Counted from the first letter of the stretch, positions 24,154-33,393 are shown. The stretch: DNA of 64,000 bases from CAWIUB01 sp963839175 (GCA_963839175.1 CAWIUB010000050.1:62001-126000), one strand, 5' to 3'. The notes: generated by a model not told the origin, from the sequence alone. Made by a program: numbers and translations.

Positions 24154-26838
24154 TCAACCACCGACTGGCGGGCGGCACAGCAGGTGCGCGACGAGCGCGG
24201 TCCAGCCGGTCTGGTGGCTGGCGCCCAGGCCCTCCCCGGTGTCGCCGTCGAAGTACTCGCTGAAGGTGACGTGGTCACGCCACACCGGCGAATCCGATGC
24301 TTCGATGCGTGTGCCGTCGGACGGCCGTCGTCCCGAAGCGTCGCGGCGGAACAGCGTGACCAGCCGTTGATCGATCTCGTCCGCGGCCCGGGCGAGCGAT
24401 ACGTGAGTCCCGGAGCCCGCCGGGATCTCGACCGTCTCCTTGGTCATGTAGCCGGCGTAGGTCCGCAACGCGTCCGCCAGTAGGACGTTGACGGGGATCC
24501 AGATCGGCCCGCGCCAGTTCGAATTGCCGCCGAACAGGCCACTACGGGACTCCCCCGGCTCGTAGTCGATGGTCATCGACTGCCCGTTGACGTCGGTCGT
24601 GTACGAGTCGCGGTACGCAGCAGACAGCGAACGAATCCCATATGGAGAAAGGAATTCCGCGTTGTCGAACATGCGCGGTAGCAAGCGGCGCAGCTTGTCC
24701 GGGTCGATCAGGGACAGCAAGATGTGGTGACCGTCAGGGCCGGAACGCTGCAGCAGTCCGCCCAGCAGGTCGGGACGCCGTTCTTGCAACCAGGTAAGCC
24801 GGGCGGTGAAGTCGGGCAGCTGGTCGAAGACGTCGTCGGGTGGTGCGCCGGCTGCGAGCAGCGGCAACAGGCCGACCATCGACCGCACCCGCAGCCGCTG
24901 GTACGTCCCGTCGGGCCGGATCAGCACGTCATAGTAGAAGCCATCGTCCTCGTCCCAGAGCGTGACGTTCTGCGAGCCGAACTGCTGCATCGCGTGTGCG
25001 ATCGCCAGGAAGTGCTCGAGGAACTTGGTGGCGAGGTCGTCCCAGGCGTCGACGGTGCTGCCGAGTTCGATGCAGATCTGCAACAGCTGCAGGCAGTAGA
25101 AGGCCATCCAACTCGTCGCATCGGACTGCTCCAGGCGATATCCAGCCGGGGGTGGGGCGGAGCGGTCGAATAGCCCGATGTTGTCCATGCCGAGGAAGCC
25201 ACCCTCGAACAGGTTCGAGCCGTCGGGATCCTTGCGGTTCACCCACCAACCGAAGTTAAGCAGCAGCTTGGTGCACATCCGCAACAGGAAGTCGGTGTCG
25301 TGCCGTCCGTCGACGAGGTACACGTGCCACGCGGCCCAGGCATGCACCGGAGGGTTGACGTCGCCGAACGCCCATTCGTATGCAGGCAATTGGCCGTCGG
25401 GGTGCATCGCCCACTCGCGCCAGAGCAACAGCAGCTGCTCCTTGGCGAAGTCGGGGTCGACGTGCGCCAGCGCCACGCAGTGGAAGGCCAGGTCCCAAGC
25501 CGCGAACCACGGGTACTCCCACTCATCCGGCATGGAGATAACGTCCGCCAACGCGAGATGACGCCAGGAGCAGTTGCGTGCGCGCCGCCGCTGGGGTGGC
25601 GGCGACGGCTCGGCCGGGTCGCCGTCAAGCCACTCCTCGACGCCGTAGCGGTACAGCTGCTTCCCCCACAGCAGCCCGGCAAACGCGCGCCGCGCGATGG
25701 CGCGCTCCTCGTCGTCAAGGTGCTCCGGTAGGACGTCCGCGTAGAACTCGTCTGCCTCATCGCGGCGGTTGTCGAGGACCGCAGCGAAGCCTGGGCCGAA
25801 CGTCTCCTCGTCCGGCTCGCTCTGCGACAGCCGCAGCCGGATCGTCACTGTCGCACCAGCGGCCACGGACTCGAACCGGTACCAGAACGCGGCCTTGGTA
25901 CCCGGCCCATCGGTGTCCACAGCGGATTCGTCGCCGTGCACGACGCGATCGTTGATGCCGTCCTTGGTGTAGCGGGTCGTGTTCTGCCCAGTGCCGAACA
26001 GTGCGACCGCGTTCGTCTCGTTCTCGCAGACGAGAACCTGCGGCGACCCCTCGGCGGCGAGCACGTACCGGCCAAGGAATTCGTGCTCGGACTCCACCGC
26101 GTCACAGTTCACCGCCGCCAGGTGTTGCGGGTCAAAGCGGCGCAGCGACGGACGCCGATCGTCGCGACCCCATACCCAGGTGTTGCGAAACCACAGCTGC
26201 GGTAACACATCCAGCGGGGCCGCGTCTGGGCCGTGGTTGGTCACCGCGATCACTATGCAGATGTCGTCGGGCGCGGCCTTGGCATAGGTGATCGTGACGT
26301 CGAAGAACCGATCGTCGGCCAGCACGCCAGTGTCTGCCAGCTCGTATTCGCGTTCGTCCTTGCTCCGCCGGGCATTCTCGTCCCGCAGCTGCTGATACGG
26401 GAACGCCGCTTGCGGGTAGCGGTACAGCCAGGTCATCCACGAATGCGTCGGCGTGCCGTCGATAGGCCACCAGTACTCCTTGACGTCTTCGCCGTGGTTG
26501 CCCTCGCCGTTGGTCAGCCCGAACAGCCGTTCCTTGAGCACCGGATCGTGGCCGTTCCACAGCGCGACGCCGACGTTCAGGAAGCCGAACCGGTCGCAGA
26601 TCCCGCCCAGCCCATCCTCGCCCCACCGGTAGGCACGGGCATGCGAGTGCTCGAACGGGAAGTAGGACCACGCGTCCCCGTCAGCCGAGTAATCCTCCCG
26701 GACGGTGCCCCATTGCCGCCCCGCCAGATACGGTCCCCACATCCGCCACGGGGTGGTCGATCCGGGGGACTCAGCCAGCCGCGCCCGCTCGACACCGTGG
26801 TGGAACGCGGCGCCGTCGGCAGCGTGGCGCGGCGTCAA
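24154..26838 (-). CDS. GH63-type glucosidase (MGH1-like)
   Basis: About 894 aa. The start of the domain (WRMWGPYLAGRQWGTVREDY, SYFPFEHSHARAYRWGEDG) and the (alpha/alpha)6 barrel (EYPWFAAWDLAFHCVALAHV, LPAYEWAFGDVNPPVHAWA, GLFGGNSNWRGPIWIPVN) are those of bacterial GH63-like glucosidases and mannosylglycerate-hydrolase-like proteins, often near trehalose/glycogen genes. Acidic residues in AAWDLAFH and in the C-terminal TFSEYFDGDTG are candidate catalytic groups. I propose the TTG at 26838, which overlaps the stop of the upstream membrane gene (TTGA); the frame stays open far upstream, but that region is the other gene. No signal peptide, so cytosolic. Confidence 0.87.
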   Translation of the reverse strand: MTPRHAADGAAFHHGVERARLAESPGSTTPWRMWGPYLAGRQWGTVREDYSADGDAWSYFPFEHSHARAYRWGEDGLGGICDRFGFLNVGVALWNGHDPVLKERLFGLTNGEGNHGEDVKEYWWPIDGTPTHSWMTWLYRYPQAAFPYQQLRDENARRSKDEREYELADTGVLADDRFFDVTITYAKAAPDDICIVIAVTNHGPDAAPLDVLPQLWFRNTWVWGRDDRRPSLRRFDPQHLAAVNCDAVESEHEFLGRYVLAAEGSPQVLVCENETNAVALFGTGQNTTRYTKDGINDRVVHGDESAVDTDGPGTKAAFWYRFESVAAGATVTIRLRLSQSEPDEETFGPGFAAVLDNRRDEADEFYADVLPEHLDDEERAIARRAFAGLLWGKQLYRYGVEEWLDGDPAEPSPPPQRRRARNCSWRHLALADVISMPDEWEYPWFAAWDLAFHCVALAHVDPDFAKEQLLLLWREWAMHPDGQLPAYEWAFGDVNPPVHAWAAWHVYLVDGRHDTDFLLRMCTKLLLNFGWWVNRKDPDGSNLFEGGFLGMDNIGLFDRSAPPPAGYRLEQSDATSWMAFYCLQLLQICIELGSTVDAWDDLATKFLEHFLAIAHAMQQFGSQNVTLWDEDDGFYYDVLIRPDGTYQRLRVRSMVGLLPLLAAGAPPDDVFDQLPDFTARLTWLQERRPDLLGGLLQRSGPDGHHILLSLIDPDKLRRLLPRMFDNAEFLSPYGIRSLSAAYRDSYTTDVNGQSMTIDYEPGESRSGLFGGNSNWRGPIWIPVNVLLADALRTYAGYMTKETVEIPAGSGTHVSLARAADEIDQRLVTLFRRDASGRRPSDGTRIEASDSPVWRDHVTFSEYFDGDTGEGLGASHQTGWTALVAHLLCRPPVGG

Positions 26839-27383
26839 GTCGTCTCCGCGTCTCGCTGGCGGGCCGCACCCTTCAGTTTGTCGATCTGGATCTTGCGGCG
26901 CCGACGCGACCAGACCAGGAACCACAGGAAACAGGCGAACCCAACCGCGCAGATCGCGCCGATCAGGGACGCTCCGCGAAACGCTGGCGCGTCGACGTCG
27001 AGGATGCGCTGACCGGCGTGCGCGGCGTTGCCGCTGCCGAGCACGATGCCGAGGGTCATCAGGTTCGGGGCGGCGACGAGCAGGGCGGCGACGACGATCA
27101 CGATCCGGACCGGGATGCTCCACCGTCTGCGGACGGCCTGCCAGGCGATCAGCAGCGGCACGAGCGTGAAGATGATGCCGTAGAACAACCCCCACCAGAT
27201 ACCGCCCGCGAAGCTGCGGCCGACCTGCGATCCGACCCGCTGGGCCCACCACCGCGGCAGGAAGGCCCGGACGATGAAGAAACCGATCACGAGCAGGACC
27301 ACGGCGGCACCGCCGACCATGAATCGGCGCTTCCAGTTGACCGGCGGTGCCTGCTTAGCCGCTGCGGCCTGTGGTTCGCTCAC
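26835..27383 (-). CDS. Four-TM membrane protein of unknown function
   Basis: 182 aa. Four predicted TM helices: FMVGGAAVVLLVIGFFIV, GIWWGLFYGIIFTLVPLLI, VRIVIVVAALLVAAPNLMTL and SLIGAICAVGFACFLWFLVW, with a basic C-terminal tail (RRRRKIQIDKLKG). It resembles uncharacterised actinobacterial permease-like proteins. Its stop overlaps the TTG start of the glucosidase gene, so it is upstream in the same operon. Function not known. Confidence 0.75.
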   Translation of the reverse strand: MSEPQAAAAKQAPPVNWKRRFMVGGAAVVLLVIGFFIVRAFLPRWWAQRVGSQVGRSFAGGIWWGLFYGIIFTLVPLLIAWQAVRRRWSIPVRIVIVVAALLVAAPNLMTLGIVLGSGNAAHAGQRILDVDAPAFRGASLIGAICAVGFACFLWFLVWSRRRRKIQIDKLKGAARQRDAETT

Positions 27384-27467
27384 CCTCGAAGCATGGCAGG
27401 CGTCGGACGAAGGTCAACAGCAGCTGGTCCGGAATCCGGTTGCCGCCGCCGGTAACGTTGAATAATC

Positions 27468-27538
27468 GTGAGCGAGCGAGCATCGCACGCGGCGGATGGG
27501 CGCCGCAGGAGACACGGGAGCGGAACGAGCGGCCGATC
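27468..27538 (+). repeat. Dispersed ~67-bp repeat, copy A
   Basis: From AGCGAGCGAGCATCGCACGC through GGAACGAGCGGCCGAT it matches 29738-29806 with only about eight differences. Both copies face the start of a downstream gene. A short related piece (GAGCGAGCGAGCGATGAGC) occurs at 56398-56416. Confidence 0.75.
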
Positions 27539-27602
27539 GCGGGGGCCCCGCGAAATCGTGCGATTGCAGCGTCTTCCAGCGGGTGCATGTGCGCGTGCGT
27601 GA
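27468..27602 (+). CDS. Short leader ORF from a repeated element (copy A), upstream of helR
   Basis: A 44-codon frame beginning GTG AGC GAG encodes SERASHAADGRRRRHGSG and ends with TGA at 27600-27602, 7 bases inside the helR start region (GTG at 27595). Its first ~67 bases are nearly identical to the leader at 29738. No ribosome site is visible before the GTG, so translation is uncertain. Role unknown. Confidence 0.35.
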   Translation: MSERASHAADGRRRRHGSGTSGRSRGPREIVRLQRLPAGACARA

Positions 27603-29592
27603 AGGGGTTATTCTGAGCGACGATCCGGTGCTCCTCGAGGAACGTGCCCATCTCGACTTTGCGGCGCAATGCCTGGACGCCATGCGCCAGCGCGCCGCAG
27701 GCATCGCCGACTACGGCGTCGATGCGCTGGCAAGCGAGAGCCTCGGCACGCTGCGCGCCCAACGGCTGAAGGCGCTTGCGGCCGACCCCGATGCTCCGGC
27801 GTTCTTCGGTCGCACCGACCGGGACGCGGAGACGTTTCACATCGGCCGTCGGCACATTCGCGATCCGCACGGTGATCCCGTCGTCATCGACTGGCGGGCG
27901 CCGATCGCGCGGGCGTTCTACCGGGCCACGCAGGCCGACCGGATGGGGGTGCGGCTACGCCGGCGGTTCGGCTTCCATGCCGGGATCCTGTCCAGCTTCG
28001 AGGACGAGCATCTCGACCGTGGCGAGGTGCTCGGTTTGCGGTCGGGGCTGCTGCGCGAGGAGATCGAGCGTCCCCGGGTGGGGCCGATGCGCGACATCGT
28101 GGCCACCATCCAGCCGGACCAGGACGAGTTGGTGCGCGCCGACCTGGACACGTCGCTGTGCATCCAGGGTGCGCCGGGTACCGGAAAGACCGCGGTCGGC
28201 CTGCATCGTGCGGCGTATCTGCTCTACACCTATCCCGAGCGGTTGCGGCGCTCCGGCGTGCTGGTAATCGGGCCGAACAAGGCCTTCCTGCACTACATCG
28301 GCCAGGTGCTCCCGGCGCTCGGCGAGGGCGGCATCGAGCAGACCACCGTGGAAGGGCTCGTCGCGCACGTTCCGGTGCGCGCGAGCGAGTCCGCCGAGGT
28401 AGCGACTCTCAAGGGCGATGCCCGGATGGCCGATGTGCTGCGCCGGGCCGTACAGTCACACGTCCGGCGCCCGGTCGAAGACGTCGTGTCGATCGTAGGG
28501 ACGACGCGCTACCGCGTGCCTGAGCACCGGCTGCGGCGCTACGTCGATGACACGCGCCGTGCCGGGATCCGGTGGACGATCGCTCGCGATCGGTTGCGTC
28601 AGCAGCTGGCCGAGGACGTCCGCCGCCAGCGCGAGGATTCGGGCGGCGCGCCGAGCGACGCAGAAACCGCGCAGGTGGCCCGGTCGACCGCCGTGCGCGA
28701 GTTCGTCGACACCGTCTGGCCGCCACTGAACGCGGCCGCGCTGCTGGCCCGGCTGTACACCGATGAGCAGTTCTTGCGGCGCTGCTCGGCGACGACCATG
28801 AACGACGAAGAGCGGGCCCTGCTGCACTGGCCGATCACGCCACGCTCGGTGCGAACGGCCCACTGGACGGGGGCCGACACCGTCCTGATCGACGAGCTGG
28901 TCGGCATGCTCGACGGCACACCCTCGTACGTGCACGCCGTGGTGGACGAGGCGCAGGACTTGTCACCCATGCAATGCCGGGCCGTTGCCCGGCGATGCCC
29001 GCTAGGCTCGGTGACCGTGCTGGGAGATCTGGCGCAGGCCACCACCCCGTGGGCGCCCGGCTCGTGGCCGGTGACCCTGCGCCACCTCGGTCACGACGGC
29101 GCCGAGGTGCGGCCGCTGACCGTCGGCTATCGGGTGCCGGGCGAGGTGCTCGAGGCAGCCAACCGGCTGCTGCCGCACGTGGCCGCCGACCTCCCGCCCG
29201 CCAGGTCCGTGCGCGGCGGCGCGGGGGCCTTGCGATTCGTCGCCGCGGCCGAGCTGGTCGCGACGGTGCGCGCCTTCGCGGCGATCGAGGGTTCGCTCGG
29301 GGTGATCGTCCCGGACGACGCTGCGGCCGCCGTCCTGCGCGAGCTCGCCATGGCGGGCATCTCCGCTGAGCCGATCGAGCGCGGCGACGACCCGCAGATC
29401 GCGGTCGTTGCGGCGTCCGAGGCCAAGGGCCTGGAGTTCGACTCCGTGGTCTTGGTCGAGCCCGCACAGATCGTCGCGGCCGAGCCGACCCGCGCCGCCG
29501 GTCTGCGCCGCCTCTACGTCACGCTCACCCGCGCCGTATCGCGGCTGGCCGTCGTCCACGACGAACCGCTCCCCGACGAACTCGCTGTCTGA
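27595..29592 (+). CDS. helR: HelD/HelR-type UvrD-like ATPase (RNA polymerase recycling)
   Basis: 665 aa. Superfamily-1 motifs: Walker A GAPGTGKTAVGLHRAAYLL (~190), Walker B VVDEAQDLSPMQCRAV, motif IV-VI region LTVGYRVPGEVLEAANRLL, ASEAKGLEFDSVVLVEP and RRLYVTLTRAVSRLAVVHD. The N-terminal arm (LLEERAHLDFAAQCLDAMRQ) and the FFGRTDRDAETFHIGRRHI barrel-like part are typical of HelD/HelR, which pulls stalled RNA polymerase off DNA and in mycobacteria and Streptomyces protects against rifampicin. The start is uncertain: GTG at 27583, 27589 or 27595, or a start after GAAGGGG at 27601. No rifampicin-associated element was found upstream. Confidence 0.85.
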   Translation: MREGVILSDDPVLLEERAHLDFAAQCLDAMRQRAAGIADYGVDALASESLGTLRAQRLKALAADPDAPAFFGRTDRDAETFHIGRRHIRDPHGDPVVIDWRAPIARAFYRATQADRMGVRLRRRFGFHAGILSSFEDEHLDRGEVLGLRSGLLREEIERPRVGPMRDIVATIQPDQDELVRADLDTSLCIQGAPGTGKTAVGLHRAAYLLYTYPERLRRSGVLVIGPNKAFLHYIGQVLPALGEGGIEQTTVEGLVAHVPVRASESAEVATLKGDARMADVLRRAVQSHVRRPVEDVVSIVGTTRYRVPEHRLRRYVDDTRRAGIRWTIARDRLRQQLAEDVRRQREDSGGAPSDAETAQVARSTAVREFVDTVWPPLNAAALLARLYTDEQFLRRCSATTMNDEERALLHWPITPRSVRTAHWTGADTVLIDELVGMLDGTPSYVHAVVDEAQDLSPMQCRAVARRCPLGSVTVLGDLAQATTPWAPGSWPVTLRHLGHDGAEVRPLTVGYRVPGEVLEAANRLLPHVAADLPPARSVRGGAGALRFVAAAELVATVRAFAAIEGSLGVIVPDDAAAAVLRELAMAGISAEPIERGDDPQIAVVAASEAKGLEFDSVVLVEPAQIVAAEPTRAAGLRRLYVTLTRAVSRLAVVHDEPLPDELAV

Positions 29593-29737
29593 GGCACAGG
29601 CGCCACGACCCGGATATGGTAGGAACCCCTGGGTAGTTCGGCGGTACACCACCCCTGTACCTACGAGTAGCCAGCATGTCGCCTGAGGACGCGCGGTGTG
29701 GCAACCCCACTCCAGCGGCCGTGACGCGAGGAGTGTT

Positions 29738-29806
29738 ATGAGCGAGCGAGCATCGCACGCGGCGGATCGCCGCCGCTGGAAACACGGAGCGGAACGAGCG
29801 GTCGAT
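29738..29806 (+). repeat. Dispersed ~67-bp repeat, copy B
   Basis: Matches 27468-27538 along its length with a one-base gap; the main differences are GGG/CGC and AGGAG/TGGAA in the middle. It lies directly before the E1 alpha gene. Confidence 0.75.
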
Positions 29807-29836
29807 GAGCGCTTGCGCGAAGAGTTTGGACAATGA
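29738..29836 (+). CDS. 32-aa leader peptide overlapping the E1 alpha start
   Basis: ATG at 29738 with a strong GAGGAG 5-6 bases upstream opens MSERASHAADRRRWKHGAER and ends REEFGQ, TGA at 29834-29836. The stop overlaps the ATG of the E1 alpha gene (ATGA at 29833-29836), an ideal arrangement for translational coupling. The sequence is a second copy of the repeat at 27468. The peptide is very basic. It is too short for most gene finders. Confidence 0.55.
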   Translation: MSERASHAADRRRWKHGAERAVDERLREEFGQ

Positions 29837-31002
29837 GCGCTGCCAGCGAGGCGGCGCCGGCGCACGCGGCTGCGGCCGTCGAGCCCGAGCCGGACACCAA
29901 GGGCGTGGAGCCCGAGCGGGACATGGTGCAGCTCCTGACGCCAGAGGGCGTACGCGTCGAGCACCCGGACTATCCGCTGGACATCAGCGACGACGAGATC
30001 GCCGGGCTATACCGAGACCTGGTGCGGGCGAGACGAGTCGACACGGAAGCGGTGGCCCTGCAGCGGCAGGGCGAACTGGGACTGTGGGCCTCCCTGCTCG
30101 GCCAGGAAGGGGCTCAGGTCGGCGCCGGGCGGGCACTGCGCAAGCAGGACATGGCCTTCCCCACCTACCGCGAGCACGGGGTGGCGCTGTGCCGCGACGT
30201 CGACCCGCTGGTCCTGCTGGGACTGTTTCGCGGCACGAACCTCGGCGGGTGGAACCCCAACGACAACAACTTCAACCTCTACACCATCGTCATCGGCGCG
30301 CAGACCCTGCACGCCGCGGGTTACGCGATGGGCGTCGTGCGCGACGGCGCGGTCGGCACGGGCGATCCGGAACGCGACACCGCCGTGCTGGCGTTCTTCG
30401 GTGACGGCGCATCCAGTCAGGGTGATGTGAACGAGTCCTTCGTCTGGGCCTCGGCCGACAACCTGCCGGTCGTCTACTTCTGCCAGAACAACCAGTGGGC
30501 CATCTCGGCACCCGTCACCACCCAGACCCGAGTGCCGCTCTATCAGCGCGCACGCGGCTTCGGGTTCCCCGGCGTCCGCATCGACGGCAACGACGTGCTG
30601 GCCAGCCTCGCGGTCACCCGCAAGTCGCTCGATCTCGCCCGCAGCGGCCAGGGGCCGACGCTGATCGAAGCATTCACCTACCGGATGGGGGCGCACACCA
30701 CGTCCGACGATCCGACGCGGTACCGGCTCGGCGCCGAGCTCGAGACGTGGAAACTCCGGGACCCCATCGCCCGAGTGCGCGCCTACCTCACGCGGCACGC
30801 CAACGTGGGCAGCGACTTCTTCGACAAGGTCGATGACGACTCCGAGGCGCTGGCCGAGCACCTGCGGGCCGGCTGCCGGGCGCTGCCCGACCCCGGACCG
30901 CTCTCGGTCTTCGATCACGTCCATGTCGAACTGACCGAGGAGCTGCGTGAGCAGCGTGATGCGTTCGCCGCCTACCTCGACACGTTCGAGGAGGCGTCAT
31001 GA
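29833..31002 (+). CDS. bkdA: 2-oxoacid dehydrogenase E1 component, alpha subunit
   Basis: 389 aa. The thiamine-diphosphate motif is ATAVLAFFGDGASSQGDVNE-like (FFGDGASSQGDVNESFVWA ... YFCQNNQWAIS), about residues 190-225. YREHGVALCRDVDPL and MGAHTTSDDPTRYR are typical of the branched-chain/pyruvate E1 alpha of actinobacteria, including the phosphorylation-loop equivalent. With E1 beta and E2 downstream it decarboxylates a 2-oxoacid (branched-chain or pyruvate) and acylates lipoamide. I lean to the branched-chain type because E1 is heterotetrameric and the subunit opens with an acidic extension. Its ATG overlaps the leader peptide stop. Confidence 0.9.
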   Translation: MSAASEAAPAHAAAAVEPEPDTKGVEPERDMVQLLTPEGVRVEHPDYPLDISDDEIAGLYRDLVRARRVDTEAVALQRQGELGLWASLLGQEGAQVGAGRALRKQDMAFPTYREHGVALCRDVDPLVLLGLFRGTNLGGWNPNDNNFNLYTIVIGAQTLHAAGYAMGVVRDGAVGTGDPERDTAVLAFFGDGASSQGDVNESFVWASADNLPVVYFCQNNQWAISAPVTTQTRVPLYQRARGFGFPGVRIDGNDVLASLAVTRKSLDLARSGQGPTLIEAFTYRMGAHTTSDDPTRYRLGAELETWKLRDPIARVRAYLTRHANVGSDFFDKVDDDSEALAEHLRAGCRALPDPGPLSVFDHVHVELTEELREQRDAFAAYLDTFEEAS

Positions 31003-31031
31003 CCTGCCGCCTCGCTGCCTCCCTTCGCATG

Positions 31032-31075
31032 TTGTTCGATCGCCAGGGCGCCTGGGCCCATCCCAGGTCGAACAA
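31032..31075. repeat. 44-bp palindromic repeat, copy 1 (TTGTTCGA...TCGAACAA)
   Basis: Arms TTGTTCGA (31032-31039) and TCGAACAA (31068-31075) around a 28-base loop that ends CAGG and holds an inner stem CCTGGG/CCCAGG. The same arms with a loop of equal length recur at 63214-63257. It lies in the 115-base gap between E1 alpha and E1 beta, where it could lower or process the transcript. Confidence 0.65.
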
Positions 31076-31117
31076 GTCGGTTGACGGGGGCGTTGCGGGG
31101 TCGGCGGCGGGGCAGCG

Positions 31118-32089
31118 ATGAGCGCGCCGGTGACGCTGGCCAAGGCGCTGAACGAGGGGCTGCGCATGACGCTCGAGGACGACCCCAAGGTCCTCATCAT
31201 GGGCGAGGACGTCGGCAAGCTCGGCGGGGTCTTCCGCATCACCGACGGTCTGCAGAAGGACTTCGGCGAGGACCGGGTCTTCGATACCCCGCTGGCCGAG
31301 GCCGGCATCATCGGCACCGCGGTAGGGCTGGCCATCCGGGGTTACCGGCCGGTCTGCGAGATCCAGTTCGACGGCTTCGTCTTCCCCGGCTTCGACCAGA
31401 TCGTCAACCAGGTCGCCAAGATGCACAATCGCTCGGCGGGAGCGCTGCGCATGCCGATCACCATCCGCATCCCGTTCGGGGGTGGTATCGGGGCGGTCGA
31501 GCACCATTCCGAGTCGCCCGAGGCGTACTTCGCGCACACGGCCGGGTTGAAGGTCGTGGCCTGCTCCAACCCGTCCGACGCCTACTGGATGATCCGCCAG
31601 GCGGTGGCCGCCGACGATCCGGTCGTGTTCTTCGAGCCGAAACGCCGGTACTGGGTCAAGGGCGAGATCGCCGAGTCGCCGATGCCGTTGCACCAGGCTC
31701 GCATCGTCCGTCCGGGCCGGGACGTGACCGTCGTGGCCTACGGCCCGCTCGTGACGACCGCGCTCGAATCCGCAACAGCCGCCGCGGAGGACGGCCACGA
31801 GCTGGAGGTCATCGATCTGCGATCGCTCTCGCCGCTGGACACCACGACGGTCCTCGAGTCGGTGCAGCGCACCGGACGCCTGGTGGTCGTGCACGAGGCC
31901 GCCGTCAGTTTCGGCGTCGGCGCGGAGCTGGCAGCGCGGGTCCAGGAGAAGGCGTTCTACTCACTCGAGGCGCCGGTACTGCGCGTCGGTGGCTTCGACA
32001 CGCCCTACCCGCCGAGCCGCCTCGAGGACGAGTGGTTGCCCAACGTCGACCGGATCCTCGACGCCGTCGAACGGACGATGGAGTACTGA
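31118..32089 (+). CDS. bkdB: 2-oxoacid dehydrogenase E1 component, beta subunit
   Basis: 323 aa, full length. It starts TLAKALNEGLRMTLEDDPKV and has GEDVGKLGGVFRITDGL, DTPLAEAGIIGTAVGLAIRG, EIQFDGFVFPGFDQI and the C-terminal transketolase part RLVVVHEAAVSFGVGAELAA. It supplies the second half of the thiamine site with E1 alpha. The ATG at 31118 is 115 bases after E1 alpha, with a palindromic repeat between. Its stop overlaps the E2 start (TGATG), so E1 beta and E2 are coupled. Confidence 0.92.
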   Translation: MSAPVTLAKALNEGLRMTLEDDPKVLIMGEDVGKLGGVFRITDGLQKDFGEDRVFDTPLAEAGIIGTAVGLAIRGYRPVCEIQFDGFVFPGFDQIVNQVAKMHNRSAGALRMPITIRIPFGGGIGAVEHHSESPEAYFAHTAGLKVVACSNPSDAYWMIRQAVAADDPVVFFEPKRRYWVKGEIAESPMPLHQARIVRPGRDVTVVAYGPLVTTALESATAAAEDGHELEVIDLRSLSPLDTTTVLESVQRTGRLVVVHEAAVSFGVGAELAARVQEKAFYSLEAPVLRVGGFDTPYPPSRLEDEWLPNVDRILDAVERTMEY

Positions 32090-33393
32090 TGCTCAAGCAG
32101 TTCACGCTGCCCGACGTCGGTGAGGGGCTCACCGAGGCCGACATCGTCAGGTGGACGGTTGCGCCGGGCGACACCGTTGCCGTCAACCAGGTGCTGGTCG
32201 AGATCGAGACGGCCAAAGCCGTGGTCGAGCTACCGTCGCCGTTCGCCGGTGTGGTGTCGACCCTGCACGTCAAGGAAGGCGACACCGTCGAAGTCGGCGC
32301 TCCCATCATTAGCATCAACGTCGCGGCTGCGGCCGAAATCGGCGACGCCACCGAGGAACCGGCGGCGCAGGCGGACGGCGAACGGCAGCCGGTGCTCGTC
32401 GGCTACGGCCCACGGTCCGTGGCCACCACCCGGCGGGCCCGCAAGAGCCACCCGCCGGTGGCAGCCGTCGATGCTCCGTCGGCCAACCCGGCGTTCAACG
32501 TTTCGCCGCCGCAGGCCCAGCCACTGGCCGACGGGAGTGAGCGACACCGGGTGCCCGCCAAGCCGCCAGTGCGCAAACTGGCCAAGACGCTCGGAGTCGA
32601 CCTCGGCTCGGTTCTGGCGACCGGGCCGCACGGCACAGTGTCCCGCGCGGATGTCGAGCAGGCGGCCGAGGGCGCGGGGGTAGCCGAGCGGCCCGGGGCG
32701 CGGGAGACCCGTATCCCGATCAAGGGGGTGCGTAAGCACACCGCGGCGGCAATGGTGGCGTCCGCGTTCACCGCGCCGCACGTGACCGAGTTCGTCACGG
32801 TCGACGTCACGCCGATGATGGAGCTGCGCGACCGGGTCGCCGTGCGGCCGGAGTTCAGGGACGTCAAGGCGTCGCCGCTCGTGTTCGTGGCCCGGGCGGT
32901 CATCCTCGCCGCCAAGCGCACCCCCGAGATCAACGCGACCTGGGACGAGCAGGCCGGGGAGGTGGTGCTCAAGCACTACGTCAACCTCGGCATCGCCGCG
33001 GCGACCGACCGCGGGCTGATCGTCCCCAATATCAAGGACGCCGACCAGTTGTCGCTGGTCGATCTGGCGAGGGCAATCGGCGAGCTCACCGAGACGGCTC
33101 GCGCCGGCAAGGGCACGCCTGGCGACATGTCCGGCGGCACGATCACCATCACCAATGTCGGGGTATTCGGGATCGACGCCGGCACGCCCATCCTGAACCC
33201 GGGGGAATCCGCGATCGTCGCGTTCGGCGCGGTCCGCCGGATGCCATGGGTGGTCGACGAGGCGATCGTGCCCCGCTGGGTCACCCAACTGGCCGTGTCG
33301 TTCGACCATCGGCTGGTCGACGGGCAGCAAGGCTCGCAGTTCCTCGCTGATGTAGCGGGGGTACTTGCCGACCCGGGTCTCGCGCTGCTCTGA
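32089..33393 (+). CDS. bkdC: 2-oxoacid dehydrogenase E2 (dihydrolipoyl acyltransferase)
   Basis: 434 aa. One lipoyl domain at the N-terminus with the lipoylated Lys in VEIETAKAVVELPSP (~residue 43), a Pro/Ala-rich linker, the E1/E3-binding domain VRKLAKTLGVDLGSVLATGP, and the catalytic CAT core to the end with the active-site FDHRLVDGQQGSQFL (His and Asp). It transfers the acyl group to CoA. A single lipoyl domain fits the branched-chain type. No E3 lies next door; the flavoprotein at 60731 is not a good E3. Strong terminator 240 bases downstream. Confidence 0.93.
   Translation: MLKQFTLPDVGEGLTEADIVRWTVAPGDTVAVNQVLVEIETAKAVVELPSPFAGVVSTLHVKEGDTVEVGAPIISINVAAAAEIGDATEEPAAQADGERQPVLVGYGPRSVATTRRARKSHPPVAAVDAPSANPAFNVSPPQAQPLADGSERHRVPAKPPVRKLAKTLGVDLGSVLATGPHGTVSRADVEQAAEGAGVAERPGARETRIPIKGVRKHTAAAMVASAFTAPHVTEFVTVDVTPMMELRDRVAVRPEFRDVKASPLVFVARAVILAAKRTPEINATWDEQAGEVVLKHYVNLGIAAATDRGLIVPNIKDADQLSLVDLARAIGELTETARAGKGTPGDMSGGTITITNVGVFGIDAGTPILNPGESAIVAFGAVRRMPWVVDEAIVPRWVTQLAVSFDHRLVDGQQGSQFLADVAGVLADPGLALL

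Noticed and set aside
26839..27252. N-terminal extension of the glucosidase ORF
   Set aside because: Overlaps the membrane protein gene; the GH63 domain begins after 26838.
31081..32088. Long upstream extension of the E2 ORF
   Set aside because: Overlaps E1 beta; the lipoyl domain begins at the ATG 32089.
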